The notes below the pieces were generated by a model. It was not told the DNA's origin and did no database searches. It was given only the letters and a program-made list of their open reading frames with translations. Source: Molanna angustata (lineage: Eukaryota > Arthropoda > Insecta > Trichoptera > Molannidae). Taken from it: DNA of 64,000 nt. The DNA is taken from the NCBI GenBank assembly GCA_963576475.1, contig OY754977.1, forward strand, positions 10,233,089 to 10,297,088. The letters run 5' to 3'. This document shows, one piece after another, positions 23,605-35,655 of the stretch (within the stretch, counting starts at the first letter, position 1; each line of letters opens with the position of its first letter). The position numbers and the translations under genes were made by a program.

Positions 23605-24420
23605 TTTTTGTGTGGTCTGGTGTGCACCAAGAATACAAAATATCTGGGAGTAGTATTGGATAGAACCCTTCCTTTTTAAGGAACACTGCCAAAGCACATA
23701 AAGCAAGGTGTGTACGAGGAACAAAATCCTGCGAAAGCTCACTGGAACAAGCTGAGGAGTCCAACACAACGTGCTGCGAACATCTGTACTCGCCATTTGT
23801 CATTAGGTCGCAGAATATGCAGCGCCAGTTTGGTGACGATCCTCACATTCCAAGAACGTCGATGTGGCCGGGTCACGGGATGCCTCAGGCCTACTCCCAT
23901 AGAAAAGATCCATCTCCTGGATGGAATTACGCCGCTAAGTGTCCGAAGACCTATCGCAGCCGAGGAAAACAAGCGAAAGCAAAAGAGCGATCCCAAACAC
24001 CCCCTGTAGAGGCACGACCCCCCCAATAAGAAGGTTCAAATCGAGACGCAGTTTCCTGTCGACAACCATTGAAGTGCGCACACACCCGCATTAAAGAAGA
24101 ATCGAGCTGTGGCAGGAAAATGTTGGCAAGAACAAATGGTTAAAACCAAGCGAGTCTCTATCAACCGGACACCAACTACCATACGGGTGTTGAAAAGTCC
24201 TCAACAGACTCAGAACGGCCGTGAGTAGATGCAAGGTGAACATGAGGAGATGGGAATAACTGGAAGGCGAAAATAATGTTACCTGCGATTGTGAAGAAGA
24301 GCAAAACACGGCGCACCTGCTGGTGTGGCCACTCATGGGGGAGCCTTGTAATGAGGAGGACCTCTTGGCTGCAAACGACAGGGCTGTGATGGCTGCAAGT
24401 TATTGGAGAGGGTGCATATA
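23605..24420 (+). pseudogene. Jockey-like LINE C-terminal pseudogene
   Basis: Scattered over all plus frames are parts of a Jockey-group RT C-terminus: NTKYLGVVLDRTLPF, NKILRKLTGT, RVTGCLRPTPIEKIHLLDGI, then KVLNRLRTAVSRCKVNMRRW and a zinc-finger-like CDCEEEQNTAHLLVWPL, ending CNEEDLLAANDRAVMAASYW. At least three frameshifts and several stops separate them. It is 5' truncated and long inactive. Short open frames on the minus strand here are shadows. Confidence 0.75.
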
Positions 24421-24460
24421 GATGGTCTGGAGAGGGTGCATATAGATGGTCTGGAGATGG
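24408..24460 (+). repeat. 24-bp unit repeated twice
   Basis: GAGAGGGTGCATATAGATGG plus TCTG occurs twice in tandem just after the LINE C-terminus, followed by an ACGAACGAACGAAAG tail-like stretch. Confidence 0.8.
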
Positions 24461-24479
24461 AAACGAACGAACGAAAGTA

Positions 24480-26694
24480 ATTGTAAAATATTTTATAGAT
24501 TCACTGGTGATGAGAAATGGGTGAATTGGCAAGAGTTAGTAGTAGTTTTTGTGTGCAATTGATAAAACATAATATTAATTAAAAAGACGTGCAACGGGAA
24601 TAAACATTTTTATATGGGAACCGGTAATATACATTCCAGTTTCGTCTCTATTGAGATATAAAAATTTGTCATAAAATATCTTTGACTCCCAATAGGGAAA
24701 ATTATTCAATGTTTGCGTGAATGCAACCATAAAAATATTCGAATGACATTTTGAACTGGAACATTTCTTCAATGAGAAAAATCGCCGAAGCTGGTTTCCT
24801 CAAAAAAAAAGGTACGAGGAGACTTGTTATTTCTAACAACACTTATTATATCCTAAGTAGAATTCACTTGAAAGAATCGCAGAGGTACAACGAAGCCAGC
24901 CGAGGCGAATTCACCCAATGCCGGAAGTTTAGCGAGTTGGACAAATAAAAATATCCAACACAACGTCTGTAAAGGTTTCCAATGACGGAGACTGCAAACT
25001 GGCCCCGCTATCCAACACAGCAAATAGTAATAATAAAAAAATACGTGGCGATACACTTTGGCTCCAATCCAGTAACAGTTGAAAACTGAACCTTAACACT
25101 GGATGGATTTTTCGCCAAGATCTTTGGGACCCGATAGCGACAATATGAAAAAAGCAAACCTCGAAACGCTGTATGTAACGACCGCTACAAATCAAGGTTT
25201 ACAAATAGAACTTTCGTTAAAAAGAAAAAAATAACAATGAAAAGATGTTTTTGAAACTTTTTTAACAGATAAGAAAGTAAAAAAACAAAACGTTCCTACA
25301 TCTTATAGAATACAATAACAATAAGTATATTTTCATTTAACAAACCGTAACTTAAAATGTGTCTGTCGAGGGGTTTTCCACCAACCAATGTGTCTGTCAA
25401 TGGAAGCGCGATTTTTAATAGTCTTCCGTAGTAAATATAGAAAAATCACGCTAATACACTAATGCTTCATACTCTATATCTGACGTGTTAAACAGTAATA
25501 TTATAAGGTACTTGTCTCAGAACAGGTTTTCCTAGTGAGACGGGGAACGAAAAATATATTGTAATTCATGTATTTTTGTATAATAAACGTCGGGTTGCCG
25601 GGACTTAAACTGAAAAACTGAAACTGTAAATTTAGCAGTCGCTGACTCTTGGTCTGCTTAGAATGGAAACTTGCAGCCCGTATCTGCATATTATTAAGTA
25701 GAATGAGAAGTAGAATGACCTATGTAAGTCTAGAATCGTATCTAGAAGCATTTTTTATTCAAATGGTCCGCGTACACCCAATCTAGTGGTAAAAATTGCT
25801 ATTTTATAAACTCAGTCGCATTTACTCAAATTGTCAATGAAAATAAATATGTTAAATTTATTTCATTAATTCGTTTGTAACATAAACGTATATGTATACA
25901 TATTTGGACCTGTTTTAAATATATGTATTTAAAAACACGTGCATCTGCATCAACCATGCATCATCACTCTTCTTTTTTAGGAGAACACTATTAAAATAAA
26001 ATTTCTTTATATATCAAAAAAGAAGCCTATCAGAAAATTAAGAAAGTATGCAATGAGAGTACGTTTTCAAATAACTGTTAATATATATTGCCTTTTAAGG
26101 TTGAGTTGTTTCAAAAAAGTATCGGCAATAGTATAGTTAAAATACTTTCATATGATGAAATTTTTCAAAATTGCATCGTTAGGCAATATAACATTTCAAC
26201 GAAACAACCAAAAGTATTGAAAAATTTTATGAAATCAAAGTATTTCACATATACTTTTACATAAATTATTTTTCGAGAAACACAGCCTATGTAAATCAAT
26301 TGTGGATATGAAATAAATGTTACGCTCTTCCTCCCATGAACACGAGTTATACTCTTTCAGTGGAGGAATAGTAGTAATATAAAAACGTATTAATTATAAG
26401 AAATATCATACACCAATGTACCATTATATTATATTGCTTAAAAATAAATAAAATAAAATGATAAATAAGTATTATAAGAGGCTTGAATAGCTAATATCAG
26501 CTTCAGTTGCTAATATCTCTGTCATAAAAGTTCATGTATTATTTTTAGTCAACCCCCACAGTGATTTATTTAGTCCATAAAATACAAGTTTAAATTTCAA
26601 AAGAACTTTCTTCAACCAGCTGAAAACTAAACAATATTTAATTAAGCGTTTCAAAAATCGTAAGGTAGAAAGGGATAAAAAGTATAGTACTTAC
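24480..26694. other. Intronic DNA, no gene recognised
   Basis: 24480-24620 is a dispersed repeat shared with 20850-20960, and 24640-24740 resembles parts of 60850-61030. The rest carries no recognised element. On the inferred gene model this is intron directly downstream of the furin exon. Confidence 0.5.
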
Positions 26695-26823
26695 GTAGTT
26701 AAGAAGAAGATCAGGATGGTCTTTTTCTAATCCGTCGTCCAATATTGTCACCACAATTCCTTTTCCCGTTATACCTTCGCGCCATGCTGGTATCACGTTC
26801 ATATCCAAACCTCCACCACGATT
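26695..26823 (-). CDS. Furin-like proprotein convertase, internal exon with catalytic Asp
   Basis: A 129-nt exon, exactly 43 codons, phase 0 at both ends. On the minus strand it follows a pyrimidine-rich TTTTAATCTTTATTTTCAG acceptor and ends before a perfect GTAAGT donor. It encodes [25 protein letters not shown], then [14 protein letters not shown] and LLNY. The LDMNVIPAW...[14 protein letters not shown] pattern is the start of the peptidase S8 domain of furin/kexin convertases, and the first D of DDG is the catalytic-triad aspartate. Such enzymes cleave precursors after dibasic sites in the Golgi/secretory route. The RGGGLDMN form points to insect furin 1/2 rather than PC2. Exons for the prodomain, His and Ser regions were not found in this window. 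Confidence 0.88.
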
Positions 26824-26936
26824 CTGAAAATAAAGATTAAAATAATATAAGATAAAATATACATATACAGTAAAATGGTTTGATTACAAGTAGAGAAGCG
26901 GAGTCTAAAATTACTCCCAAAGAAACTACAGCTGTA

Positions 26937-27030
26937 GGGCAAGTTCAATCAAACTGTAGAATCAAAACCTTCATGATAACCCATATTGAGATATCTTGAT
27001 GGTTTTGATTCTGCCGTTTGTTTGGGCTTT
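26937..27030. mobile_element. Small TIR element (MITE), copy 1
   Basis: An imperfect foldback: GGGCAAGTTCAATCAAACTG and GAATCAAAACC.TCATGATAA on the left are matched by inverted GATGGTTTTGATTCTGCC and TTTGTTTGGGC on the right. It resembles 38163-38318 and 45990-46145. No coding capacity. Confidence 0.6.
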
Positions 27031-27304
27031 CCTTGGTTTTATAACAAGAAATGGGATTCGAAAGTTAATTTATTCATTCACGTAAAAACAAACACCACAA
27101 AGCAGTATAAAATTATCTTCGACGTAGTAAGAGTACTTTTTGAAGAGTACTGAAGTGAATTTTTAGTGAACACATTCTGGTAACAAAAATATAAATACTA
27201 CAGAACGTGAGGCTTGGAAATTTGATAGATAAAGTCATAAATCTTGATCTATCAAAAATGTCAGTGGGCAGGTTAGGTGGCAAGACAGACAGTTGACAGA
27301 TGGA
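27031..27304. other. No gene recognised
   Basis: Short unassigned intronic stretch. Confidence 0.4.
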
Positions 27305-27450
27305 CATCACGAATTCTATAATGGAGACCTTGGGAAGATAAAAGAAGAGTAGGTCGACTCCAGAAAAGATGGGCTGACGATGTGATTGCAGTCGCGGGGA
27401 AAATAATAGTTAAATTTGAAATAGGCAGTGGAGAGATGGTTGAGAAGAAA
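27305..27450 (+). pseudogene. RTE LINE C-terminal remnant
   Basis: The plus strand reads KRRVGRLQKRWADDVIAVAG, the (V)GRP.KRW.DD...VAG block found near the C-terminus of RTE reverse transcriptases. The following residues diverge. About 45 codons remain and no tail was seen. Confidence 0.65.
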
Positions 27451-28027
27451 TAAATAAGTCATAAATCAGAAGAAACAAAAGAGTAATTAGTTCTAGGTTA
27501 ATGCACTTTATACATCATATGATACCAATGCTAAATCGATCAAACTTATAGGCTATCAATAGTACACACTATTTCAAAGTTATCATCAGTGTCGTATTTC
27601 TCACTGCTAAGGGCCGTGAGCAGCCTCTCCCCGTGTTATCATGATGTTATGCATTGAAGTCATCTATTACTACCGACACACCGCCGTCTGATTATTCCAA
27701 CTTCCGATGTAATCAACACTAATCTGGTCCGTCCATCCTGTGGGGGATCTCCTTTTTCCCTTCTACCTTCAGTCCCACCAACGAAAACCAGCTTTTCAAG
27801 GCTATTCTCATCGCGTCTGGCGATGTGTCCAAAAAAAAATGAGACAAAGGACGCGATTGAGACATATTATAGTAGGTAAACAAAACAATACGTAAAGCTT
27901 GATTCACACAAAAATATCATGATTCACAGTAAGCTCTATATGATATTTATTAGAAAATGATTTTAAAAGAAACCATGTGGTGGGGAATCCAAAAAAAATA
28001 TGTTAATATAAAAAAAAATGATATTGG
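27451..28027. other. No gene recognised
   Basis: Unassigned intronic sequence. Confidence 0.45.
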
Positions 28028-28225
28028 AGTAGGTCTTTGTGGCTCAGTTGGAAAGATATCTAAATCCTGAGCAGAAGGTTCACTGGACACAATATTTAAG
28101 TGTGTTTTATGTCTGGGACTTGTGAGACGATAAATATCTTTTTATTGTTATTGGGTGCGTGTTAAATTAATATTTAACAAAATACCTGTTAGTTGCCAGA
28201 GAAGCAATATAAATAAATAATTTGT
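28028..28225 (+). mobile_element. tRNA-derived SINE, family 1, copy 1
   Basis: TGTGGCTCAGTTGGAAAGATA looks like a tRNA A-box region, and GAAGGTTCACTGG about 40 bp later fits a B box. The body ends with TATTGGGTGCGTGTTAAAT and the tail AATACCTGTTAGTTGCC, then AAATAAATAA. An inverted, interrupted copy lies at 38340-38760. Confidence 0.5.
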
Positions 28226-29263
28226 ACAAAATTTTGCTATAATTTTCGATATAATGAATCAACACCAAAATGTATATAAACTTGATTTATTATAATTACG
28301 TTCCTTTATCAGATTTTCATCAGCGAACTAAAGTTTATGAAAGTTCCGAAGAAATACATTATTTGAAAGTTAAATTGTCTCCGAGAAAATTAAACTCGTT
28401 TCAAAATCAAATTACGCCTAATCAATTGTCCAAATCGTAAATAAATTTTGATAACAGCAACAGATTACAATATAAACTTACTAAGAAGCTTTCTCGCCAA
28501 TTTAACAACGAACATGTTAAAAAAAAACATCGAACAAAAAATATTACACAGATTGAGGCGAAAAATATTTCAAAACATTTTGATGAGAAAATTTAACGTG
28601 AATTAAACCAAAAATAACATAAGTTTAAAACATATAATAAATGAGTTTAAAAAATAAAATAAACACAATCAAAATATGCCGCATAATGTCCAAAATACAA
28701 ACTAATCAGCTCAAGTAAATTCACTTTACACATAATATGATAGCAAAATGAAGCCGATCGAAAACAATCTATACCTACACATAGCATCAAGTAATTAACT
28801 ATAGACTGAGTAGCTATAGCAGGACACATACTACATATTGTTTAGCAAATATCTATAATCTTCAATAAAAACTTTTAAAAATCATGATAAATAATACAAC
28901 AAAACGTATTAGCTATAAATCAAAAAGTAAAAATTACCATCTTAAAATCTGAAAATAATATTAATCAATTTAAATAAAACTCACGTAGCAAACCCCTTAG
29001 ACAATAGGTAACTATTTAAACATTTTTTTTTATCTGTGTGTAAAATAATGCGTATGGCATGAGGACATGGAAATATCTCCTACCAAAAATATTAAATGAC
29101 ATGAATAGTGAGCTCTTGCATACATACATTACATACCCAAAATATTTAACCCACTTGAAATGGTACATGATGAGGCCCGATGACGACAGCTATGTGCTCT
29201 AGGAGAATGCTCCTTGGGTTGCTTGGCTGTTGTAGGTCGGAATCTGCGTGGTTATATTTAGTA
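28226..29263. other. No gene; LINE scrap near 29040-29110
   Basis: AT-rich. About 29050-29110 reads YGMRTWKYLLPKILNDM-like on the plus strand, a phrase seen in LINE C-terminal tails, but too little remains to call. The rest is unassigned. Confidence 0.4.
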
Positions 29264-30049
29264 CTAGCTTTTATGTCCCGCCGTTGGCCAAGAATGTAAT
29301 ATTGTGAAGGAAAAAGCAATCGTTTTTATAATATTGTCACCCAATTATTTTGCAAAATCGGACCATGAAAAGTGGTTTGAAATTTGATTTAGTTTGAGCA
29401 TTGTAAAATGTTCAAGTGATGGCCACAACCCATTCTTTTTTATATATTGCTATAAAGTGTGAATTAAGTATAATATACAATTTCTGCACGCATGGACTAT
29501 GCGAAATGGTTTTAAATGTGACTGTTTATCAACGTTGTAAAGAGATTGGTTTGGCCACAACCCCCATTTTTAAATATTATCATCGAAATAAATTTTAATA
29601 TGTACCTATAGAAAATTTAGTAATTTTGGATGTTGGGATGTGGTTAAAATTTGATTAAACAAATGTACTGAAAAGATCTAGTGTTGGTCACATCATAATA
29701 TTCGTTTTTATATTTTTGCATTGAGTGTGCATTATATTTTTGCACAATTAGACTAATAGACTTAAAATTGACACAAAAGTCTACATTAACGAAGAAGAAG
29801 AAGACTTAAACTATGGTAAATAGTTTTTAATTTGAATATAAACGTTGTGAAGAGTTCAGTAATGGCCACAACCCCCATTCTTTAAATATTGTCAACTAAA
29901 TCAAATGTGTAGGTGTTGAAAATTATTCAAAATTAGATGATATAAATGGTTTAAATTTGATTCAACAAAAGTATTGAAAAGATTCTAGTGCAGGTTACTT
30001 CGTCACATCCCACAAGCCCATTCGTTTTTACATATGTATTTTCATCAAG

Positions 30050-30935
30050 TGTGCATATCGTTAATAATACTTCTGCACAATAGACTATTAGACTTAAAAC
30101 TAACCCAAAAGTCTAAATAAAAAAGAGAAGAATAAGTATAAGACTATACGAAATAGTTTGTATAAAAAACTATCCCAATGGTCTACGTAAAATAAGTAAA
30201 AATACATAAAATAGAAGAATTAGACTATTGGAAATAGATTGTATGAAAACAAACCAAAAGTTCTTCATAAAAGAAGAAGATAAATCTATAGGAAATACTT
30301 TGTATAAAATTCACCCAAGATCTACATAATATAAGAAAACGAAGAAAAAGACTAAAGGAAGTAGTTTGTGTAAAAACTGACTACATAAGTAAGGTCTACA
30401 TAAAAAAAGATGAATTAGACTATTGGAAATAGTTTGTATAAAAACTGACCAAAAGGTGTACATAAAAAAGATGAATTAGATAATAGGAAAAAGTATGTAT
30501 AAAAGCTCACCCAAAGGTCTACAAAAAAGAAGAAGAAGAAGAATTAGACTATTGGAAATAGTTTGTATAAAAACTGACCAAAGGTCTACATAAAAGAAGA
30601 TGAATTAGACTATAGGAAATAGTTAATGTAAAAACCGATTCAAAGGTCTATATAAAAGAATAATAATTAAACTATAGGAAAAGTTTGTTTAAAAACTCAC
30701 CTTTGGTCTACATAAAAGAAAAAGAAATGAATAAGATTATTGGAAATAGTTTGTATTAAAACTCTCCCAAAAGTCTACGTAAATGAAGAAGAAGAATAAT
30801 TAGACTATAGGAAATAATTTTTTATAAAAAACTGACCCAAATGTATACATAAAAGAAGAAGAAGATGAATTAGACTATAGGAAATAGTTTGTATAAAAAC
30901 TGTCTTAAAGGTCTACATAAAATTAAGAAGAAAAA
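30050..30935 (-). repeat. Helitron array c, about thirteen 65-bp units
   Basis: On the plus strand the units read as reverse complements: ATTAGACTATAGGAAATAGT, TTGTATAAAAACTGACCC, AAAGGTCTACATAAAAGAAG. About thirteen are counted, against seven in copy 1. Confidence 0.8.
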
Positions 30936-31029
30936 GAAAAAGACCCGTCGCTTCAGACCCTTCAGTACCTCCCGTCCCTTCAATCCCTCATTACGTCCCT
31001 TCCCTTCATTACATCCCATCCCTTCAGTC

Positions 31030-31357
31030 GGTTAAGAAAAGTTTAAATCCAGAAACCATCCTGGAAGAACCGCGAAGACATGAAAGGACCTTCTTTTCCC
31101 AGGATACTCCACCTTCATAGGTAAAATGACTAAATACACGAAGAAGAGAAGAAAAAAGTTCCAATCCAGATACCTGCGAAGATATGGAAGGAAAATTGGA
31201 CCTTCTTCTCCCAGGATAGTCCACCTTCATAGGTAAAATGACCAAATGCACGATGAAGAAGAAGAAGAAAAAATTTTATACCTAGAAACCGTCTTGGAAG
31301 ACCTGCGAAGAGATGGAAGGACAGTTGGACCTTCTTCTCCCAGGATACTCCAATTTC
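31030..31357 (-). repeat. Helitron array a, first part
   Basis: Three 110-120-bp units, reverse complement of those at 5088-5725. The array is cut at 31361 by the LTR-like insertion and continues at 33931-34345. Confidence 0.8.
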
Positions 31358-31361
31358 ATAG

Positions 31362-31476
31362 TGTGATGACTCTATTTGGTTTGATTTATTATTTGTTTTC
31401 TTATATGGTGCATATAATCTGTGTTTATATAATTTGTCGGGCTTGGCGTCCGCATGTTGATAGAGGTACTTATCTA

Positions 31477-31517
<41 letters not shown>

Positions 31518-33926
31518 AGATATGTTCTCGGTGATTGCTTAGCACTGAGTGGGGGGAAGGTTTTTTTGTTTGTCTCTGGAACTATGAGACGGGGTGGAGA
31601 AGGGATTTGTGTGTTTTTTAATTGGTCTCTACTCGCGAACAGAGACGGGCGGTTTTCGAAGAGAGTTAAATAGGGGGCAATCGGGAATTAGTTGTCGGTT
31701 ATCGCGGTCTTATTTTGAAAGGAGTTAAATGCACTCGTTAAGATAGCATTTGGGGGGAGAAGGGGGGCGGTCGTTTGCTCGCGACACGCAAAAGAGTTTG
31801 TTTTTTTTTAAAAATAATATTATTTGATTGTGTATTCATATCGTGAAGTAAAGTGATATTTTCCTTTTTTTTATTCTCTATTAACAATAATTAGTAACTT
31901 ATTCGCTATCGTAAATTAAATTCAGTGCAGTACGAGAAGAATTACGTTGGAGATCGATGAGTCTTTTTTTTATTATTTACTAACAATTTAATTATTTTCT
32001 TTTGACGTAATAAGATGAGAATACATGAAAAATTGAACATAAATTGGAAAATATAATCTTTTTTAAACTATTTTGAATTTTCTTTCACGAACAATTTGAA
32101 TAAACATAATCTTATTTTAAACATTATAACCTATTTGAAAATTTTCTATAATTTTATTAATTTTATATTTGAAGTATTGTGTTTTATAACTGGCAGAGTG
32201 AAATGAAGTAAACGTGTATAATCCTATTTCCATATAAATTGCTTGCATGTAGAATTTAGTGATTCATAAATTATTTTCTTTATTTAAATTATTAATAGCA
32301 TTATAATACTAACAAAACTCAATAATTCCTTTCCTATAAATGCATGTTAAGTTGATAAGTTATCCTATCTCGTAGAAAATTAATAAGTATTATTTCCTGT
32401 CCTTAATTCCAGTATTTTACTTATCGACAATAGTAAGTAAAGTACTTCTTTAATCAAATATAATACTAAAAATCGGTAATACCTTTGTCCTAACTACCTT
32501 AAAAACCTGATTTGGTCTCAGGTCCATTGGTCGATTATATCCTTTATGTGGTTAATGGTTAGAGACTCTCGCTAGACTAAGAGGTCCCAGATGATACCTT
32601 GGATATTATCATATCTAGAATTATTGATTTTAATATACAGTACTGCATGGTGTTACAGGTAGTCTAATTAATCGTAGTTTAGTGCACTCAGACCTGAGAG
32701 TAGCTAAAATTGGTTGCTCAGGATGAGTTTTTGGCGATGTATTCGGGGCCAGAGACTGCATGAAGCATGAAAAATTAGCATGATCTTCTTGAAAATCTGA
32801 ATTTCCCTAACCTTAAAATGTCAGATGAAGTATGAAAATCGAGTGAAAAACACAAAACTTTACTAACCCATTTTGTAGAAGCCTTAAAATGTCGCTTAGA
32901 CATCGCTAATGGAAATCAAAGTATCATTCTATGTGTCTTGAAATAACCATTTTATCTAAAGTAATCAAAATATTCATGTTTCCATCTGTTACTGTAGAAG
33001 GAAAATTCGTGTCCTGAAAACTAACATTATAAAGATATATTGGACATCTAACAAAATTTGATATAAACTATTTACGTCACACTCATGGAAAGATCGTCGA
33101 TTGCATATAAATATTGTCTTTTGTTATATAATGTATTTTGGTATTGTTTTGATATGTTTTCCTTACAGCAGGATATACGAAAAGGTAGGAAAATCGAAAT
33201 TAGTTATTTACTAACCTCCATGAGTGTGAAAAAGCGTTAAGAAGCATATATCGTGTTTTCTATTGAATTTTATTTATGTTTTTTTTTTATGAGAATCATA
33301 GGAATTTGTTTTATGATAATTTTTCGTCATCCTATTAATTCTGTAGGTATATTAATATACATATATCGATCAAATTGAGTAACAATTAAGTTACATAATT
33401 TGGGTTGAGAATCGAAGTTTTATCATTACATTATACGAATTTAATAATTCTGTAGTTATAATTCTGTATATAAAGATTAATTATCTTTCAACAGTCGTGG
33501 AGTCTATTAATCTATTAATTATTAATATAATATATATAAATTTTATTATAAATATTCGTCTGTTTATAACTCGTAAATAAAACACAACGTAGAGGGTCCT
33601 TTTTAACGTGAATAATAATAATAATCACTAGACGATCATTGGCCAAATTCCGTTGAAAAACATAAAAAATTAGCGAAATAAGATAGAAGAATACGATGTT
33701 CTTTCATGATAGAATCATTAGAATAATGGATATTCAAATATATGTAACAAATTCTAGATTTACCTTGCAGGTAGAGAATAAACTAGTTAGGGAAATTAGC
33801 TATAGTACTAGGAAATAGACGTTAGATTTTAATAGGTAGTTTAGCTAGCTAGTTTAGGAGGTTATGGATCCACAGAAAAATAGTTTAGGACGATATTTAG
33901 TTCAGGTTAGGGTGGAGCCCATCACA
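31362..33926. mobile_element. Probable solo LTR, 2565 bp, ATAG target duplication
   Basis: The insertion begins TGTGATGACTC and ends GAGCCCATCACA, a 7-bp perfect terminal inverted repeat with TG...CA ends. It is flanked by ATAG at 31358-31361 and 33927-33930. Copy 1 of the host Helitron keeps the empty site. There is no second copy of either end inside, no RT or transposase, and no tRNA-primer-like site, so a solo LTR of an LTR retrotransposon is the best reading. An unusual TIR transposon with 4-bp duplication is the alternative. A (TA)n tract lies at about 31480-31512. Confidence 0.65.
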
Positions 33927-33930
33927 ATAG

Positions 33931-34345
33931 GTAAAATGACAAAATACACGACGAAGAAGAAAATTTTAATCCAGAAACCTGCAAAGAGATGGAAGGAAAA
34001 TTGGACCTTCATCTCCCAGGATAGTTCATCTTCATAGGTAAGATGACCAAATACACGATGAAGAAAAAGAAGAAAAAAGTTTAAACCCAGAAACCTGCGA
34101 AGAGATGGAAGGAAAATGGGACCTTCTTCTCCCAGGATAGTCCACCTTCATAGGTAAAATAACCAAATACACGATGAAGAAGAAGAAGAAAAAAGTTAAA
34201 ATCCACAAACCGTCCTGAAAGACCTGCGAAGAGATGGAGGGACAGTCGGACCTTCTTTTCCCAGGATACTCCCCCTTCATAGGTAAAATGACCAAATACA
34301 CGAAGAAGAAGAAGAAAAAGAAAAAAGTTTAAATCCAGAAACCAT
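33931..34345 (-). repeat. Helitron array a, second part
   Basis: Continuation of array a after the LTR-like insertion. Open frames across it on the minus strand (34032-34365) are repeat translations, not genes. Confidence 0.8.
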
Positions 34346-34462
34346 TCCGGGCACACGCTCGACAATTCACCTAAGTTTCATTGTAATCGGACAAACGGTT
34401 TAGGAGCACATCGCATACAATTTTCCGATAGGAAATCAGAATATTGTTGATTTGTAAGTAAA

Positions 34463-35122
34463 TTTACAAGGGCTCCATCGAAGCTAAGGTGAAACTCGCC
34501 TCCAAAAAATTGAGCGTACTATATAGAGCGCGCAGATATTTTACTAAGACCCAGATCTGTATACTCTACAAAGCGCAAATACGCCCAATTATTGAATATG
34601 GCAGTCACCTCTGGAGTGGCGCCCCCCAATACCTACTGAATACCCTCGACGCTGTCCAAAGGCGTGCTATACGTCTGATTGATGATCCATCACTGACTGA
34701 TGGATTGCAATCACTAGAACACAGACGCAGAATCGGTATTTTAAGTTTATTCTATAGATACTACCACGGGAATTGCTCAGAAGAACTTGCATCTTTGGTC
34801 CCTCCTCCACCCACTCGCAACAGAGTCACTCGCTTCACTCAATCGCAGCATCCATTCACAGTGGACCTTCAACATATACGAACAAGTCGCTTCTCGAACT
34901 CCTTTATTAACACAGCAGCCCGACTGTGGAACGATCTTCCGAATTCTGTGTTTCCATCTTCGTACAACCCGGGTCTTTTTAAAATCCGAATTAATAAACT
35001 CTTTTCTAGATTGCAAACCCCTCCCAACGCTACGTAGTGCGCTTCTTCGGAAGAGTAAAATGGACCCAAATCCTAATAGCTGGCGTCCCCTACGTAGACA
35101 TGTTAAAAAAAAAAAAAAAAAA
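34463..35122 (+). pseudogene. 5'-truncated Jockey/CR1-group LINE with poly(A) tail
   Basis: The insertion interrupts the Helitron sequence GTAAGTAAA | TAGTA.TAGG, which is continuous in copy 1. A clean frame (34489-35037) encodes a LINE RT C-terminus: LYKAQIRPIIEYGSHLWSGA, LDAVQRRAIRLIDDPSLTD, LSLFYRYYHGNCSEEL and AARLWNDLP. It ends with an 18-bp poly(A) at 35105-35122. No stop or frameshift was seen in 182 codons, so the insertion is fairly young, but it lacks endonuclease and catalytic RT motifs and cannot move by itself. No target duplication beyond the A run is visible. Confidence 0.8.
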
Positions 35123-35612
35123 TAGTAATAGGTAGGTACCTACCTACAACAATGTTCTAAATAAATTCGATTCATAACAAATTTTATTTGAAAATCAGAA
35201 TCTTTCCGTTACCATAGTTACCATTCCAACACGTTAAAAATATCAAATGGTTTGAGAATTTTTTGAATATGTAGGTACCTACATTGGTTTGTTCGATGCC
35301 ATAAAAATGAAAATTGTCAGAAAAACCAAATATTATTTACAAATTATGCAATTTTATTATGCCTATATCTTAACTAAGAATAAACACATTTTTAAAATAT
35401 ATGTCTTAAAACTTGTTGTAATGTCTTGTGTTTCATTTTATTATTTCATAATCACATTTATTTCAAAGGTATATTATTTTCAAGAACATATTCATTCGTA
35501 AGAAATAACAAATATTGTATGGAAAGAGATAAACATGGCGACGCAGTATGTACAAAACGCTTACTTTAAAAATAAGTTAAACATTATAATTAGACAAAAT
35601 ATTCACCATGTT

Positions 35613-35655
35613 TTTCACTTAAAAGCTAAGTTATACTTAGCTTTTAAGTGAAAAT
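35613..35655. repeat. Palindrome, 20-bp perfect arms, 3-bp loop
   Basis: TTTTCACTTAAAAGCTAAGT, TAT, then the exact reverse complement. Copy 1 of the Helitron (near 4465-4490) has only the half AACTTAGCGTTTAAGTG, so the palindrome arose in copy 2 or was lost in copy 1. Confidence 0.85.
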
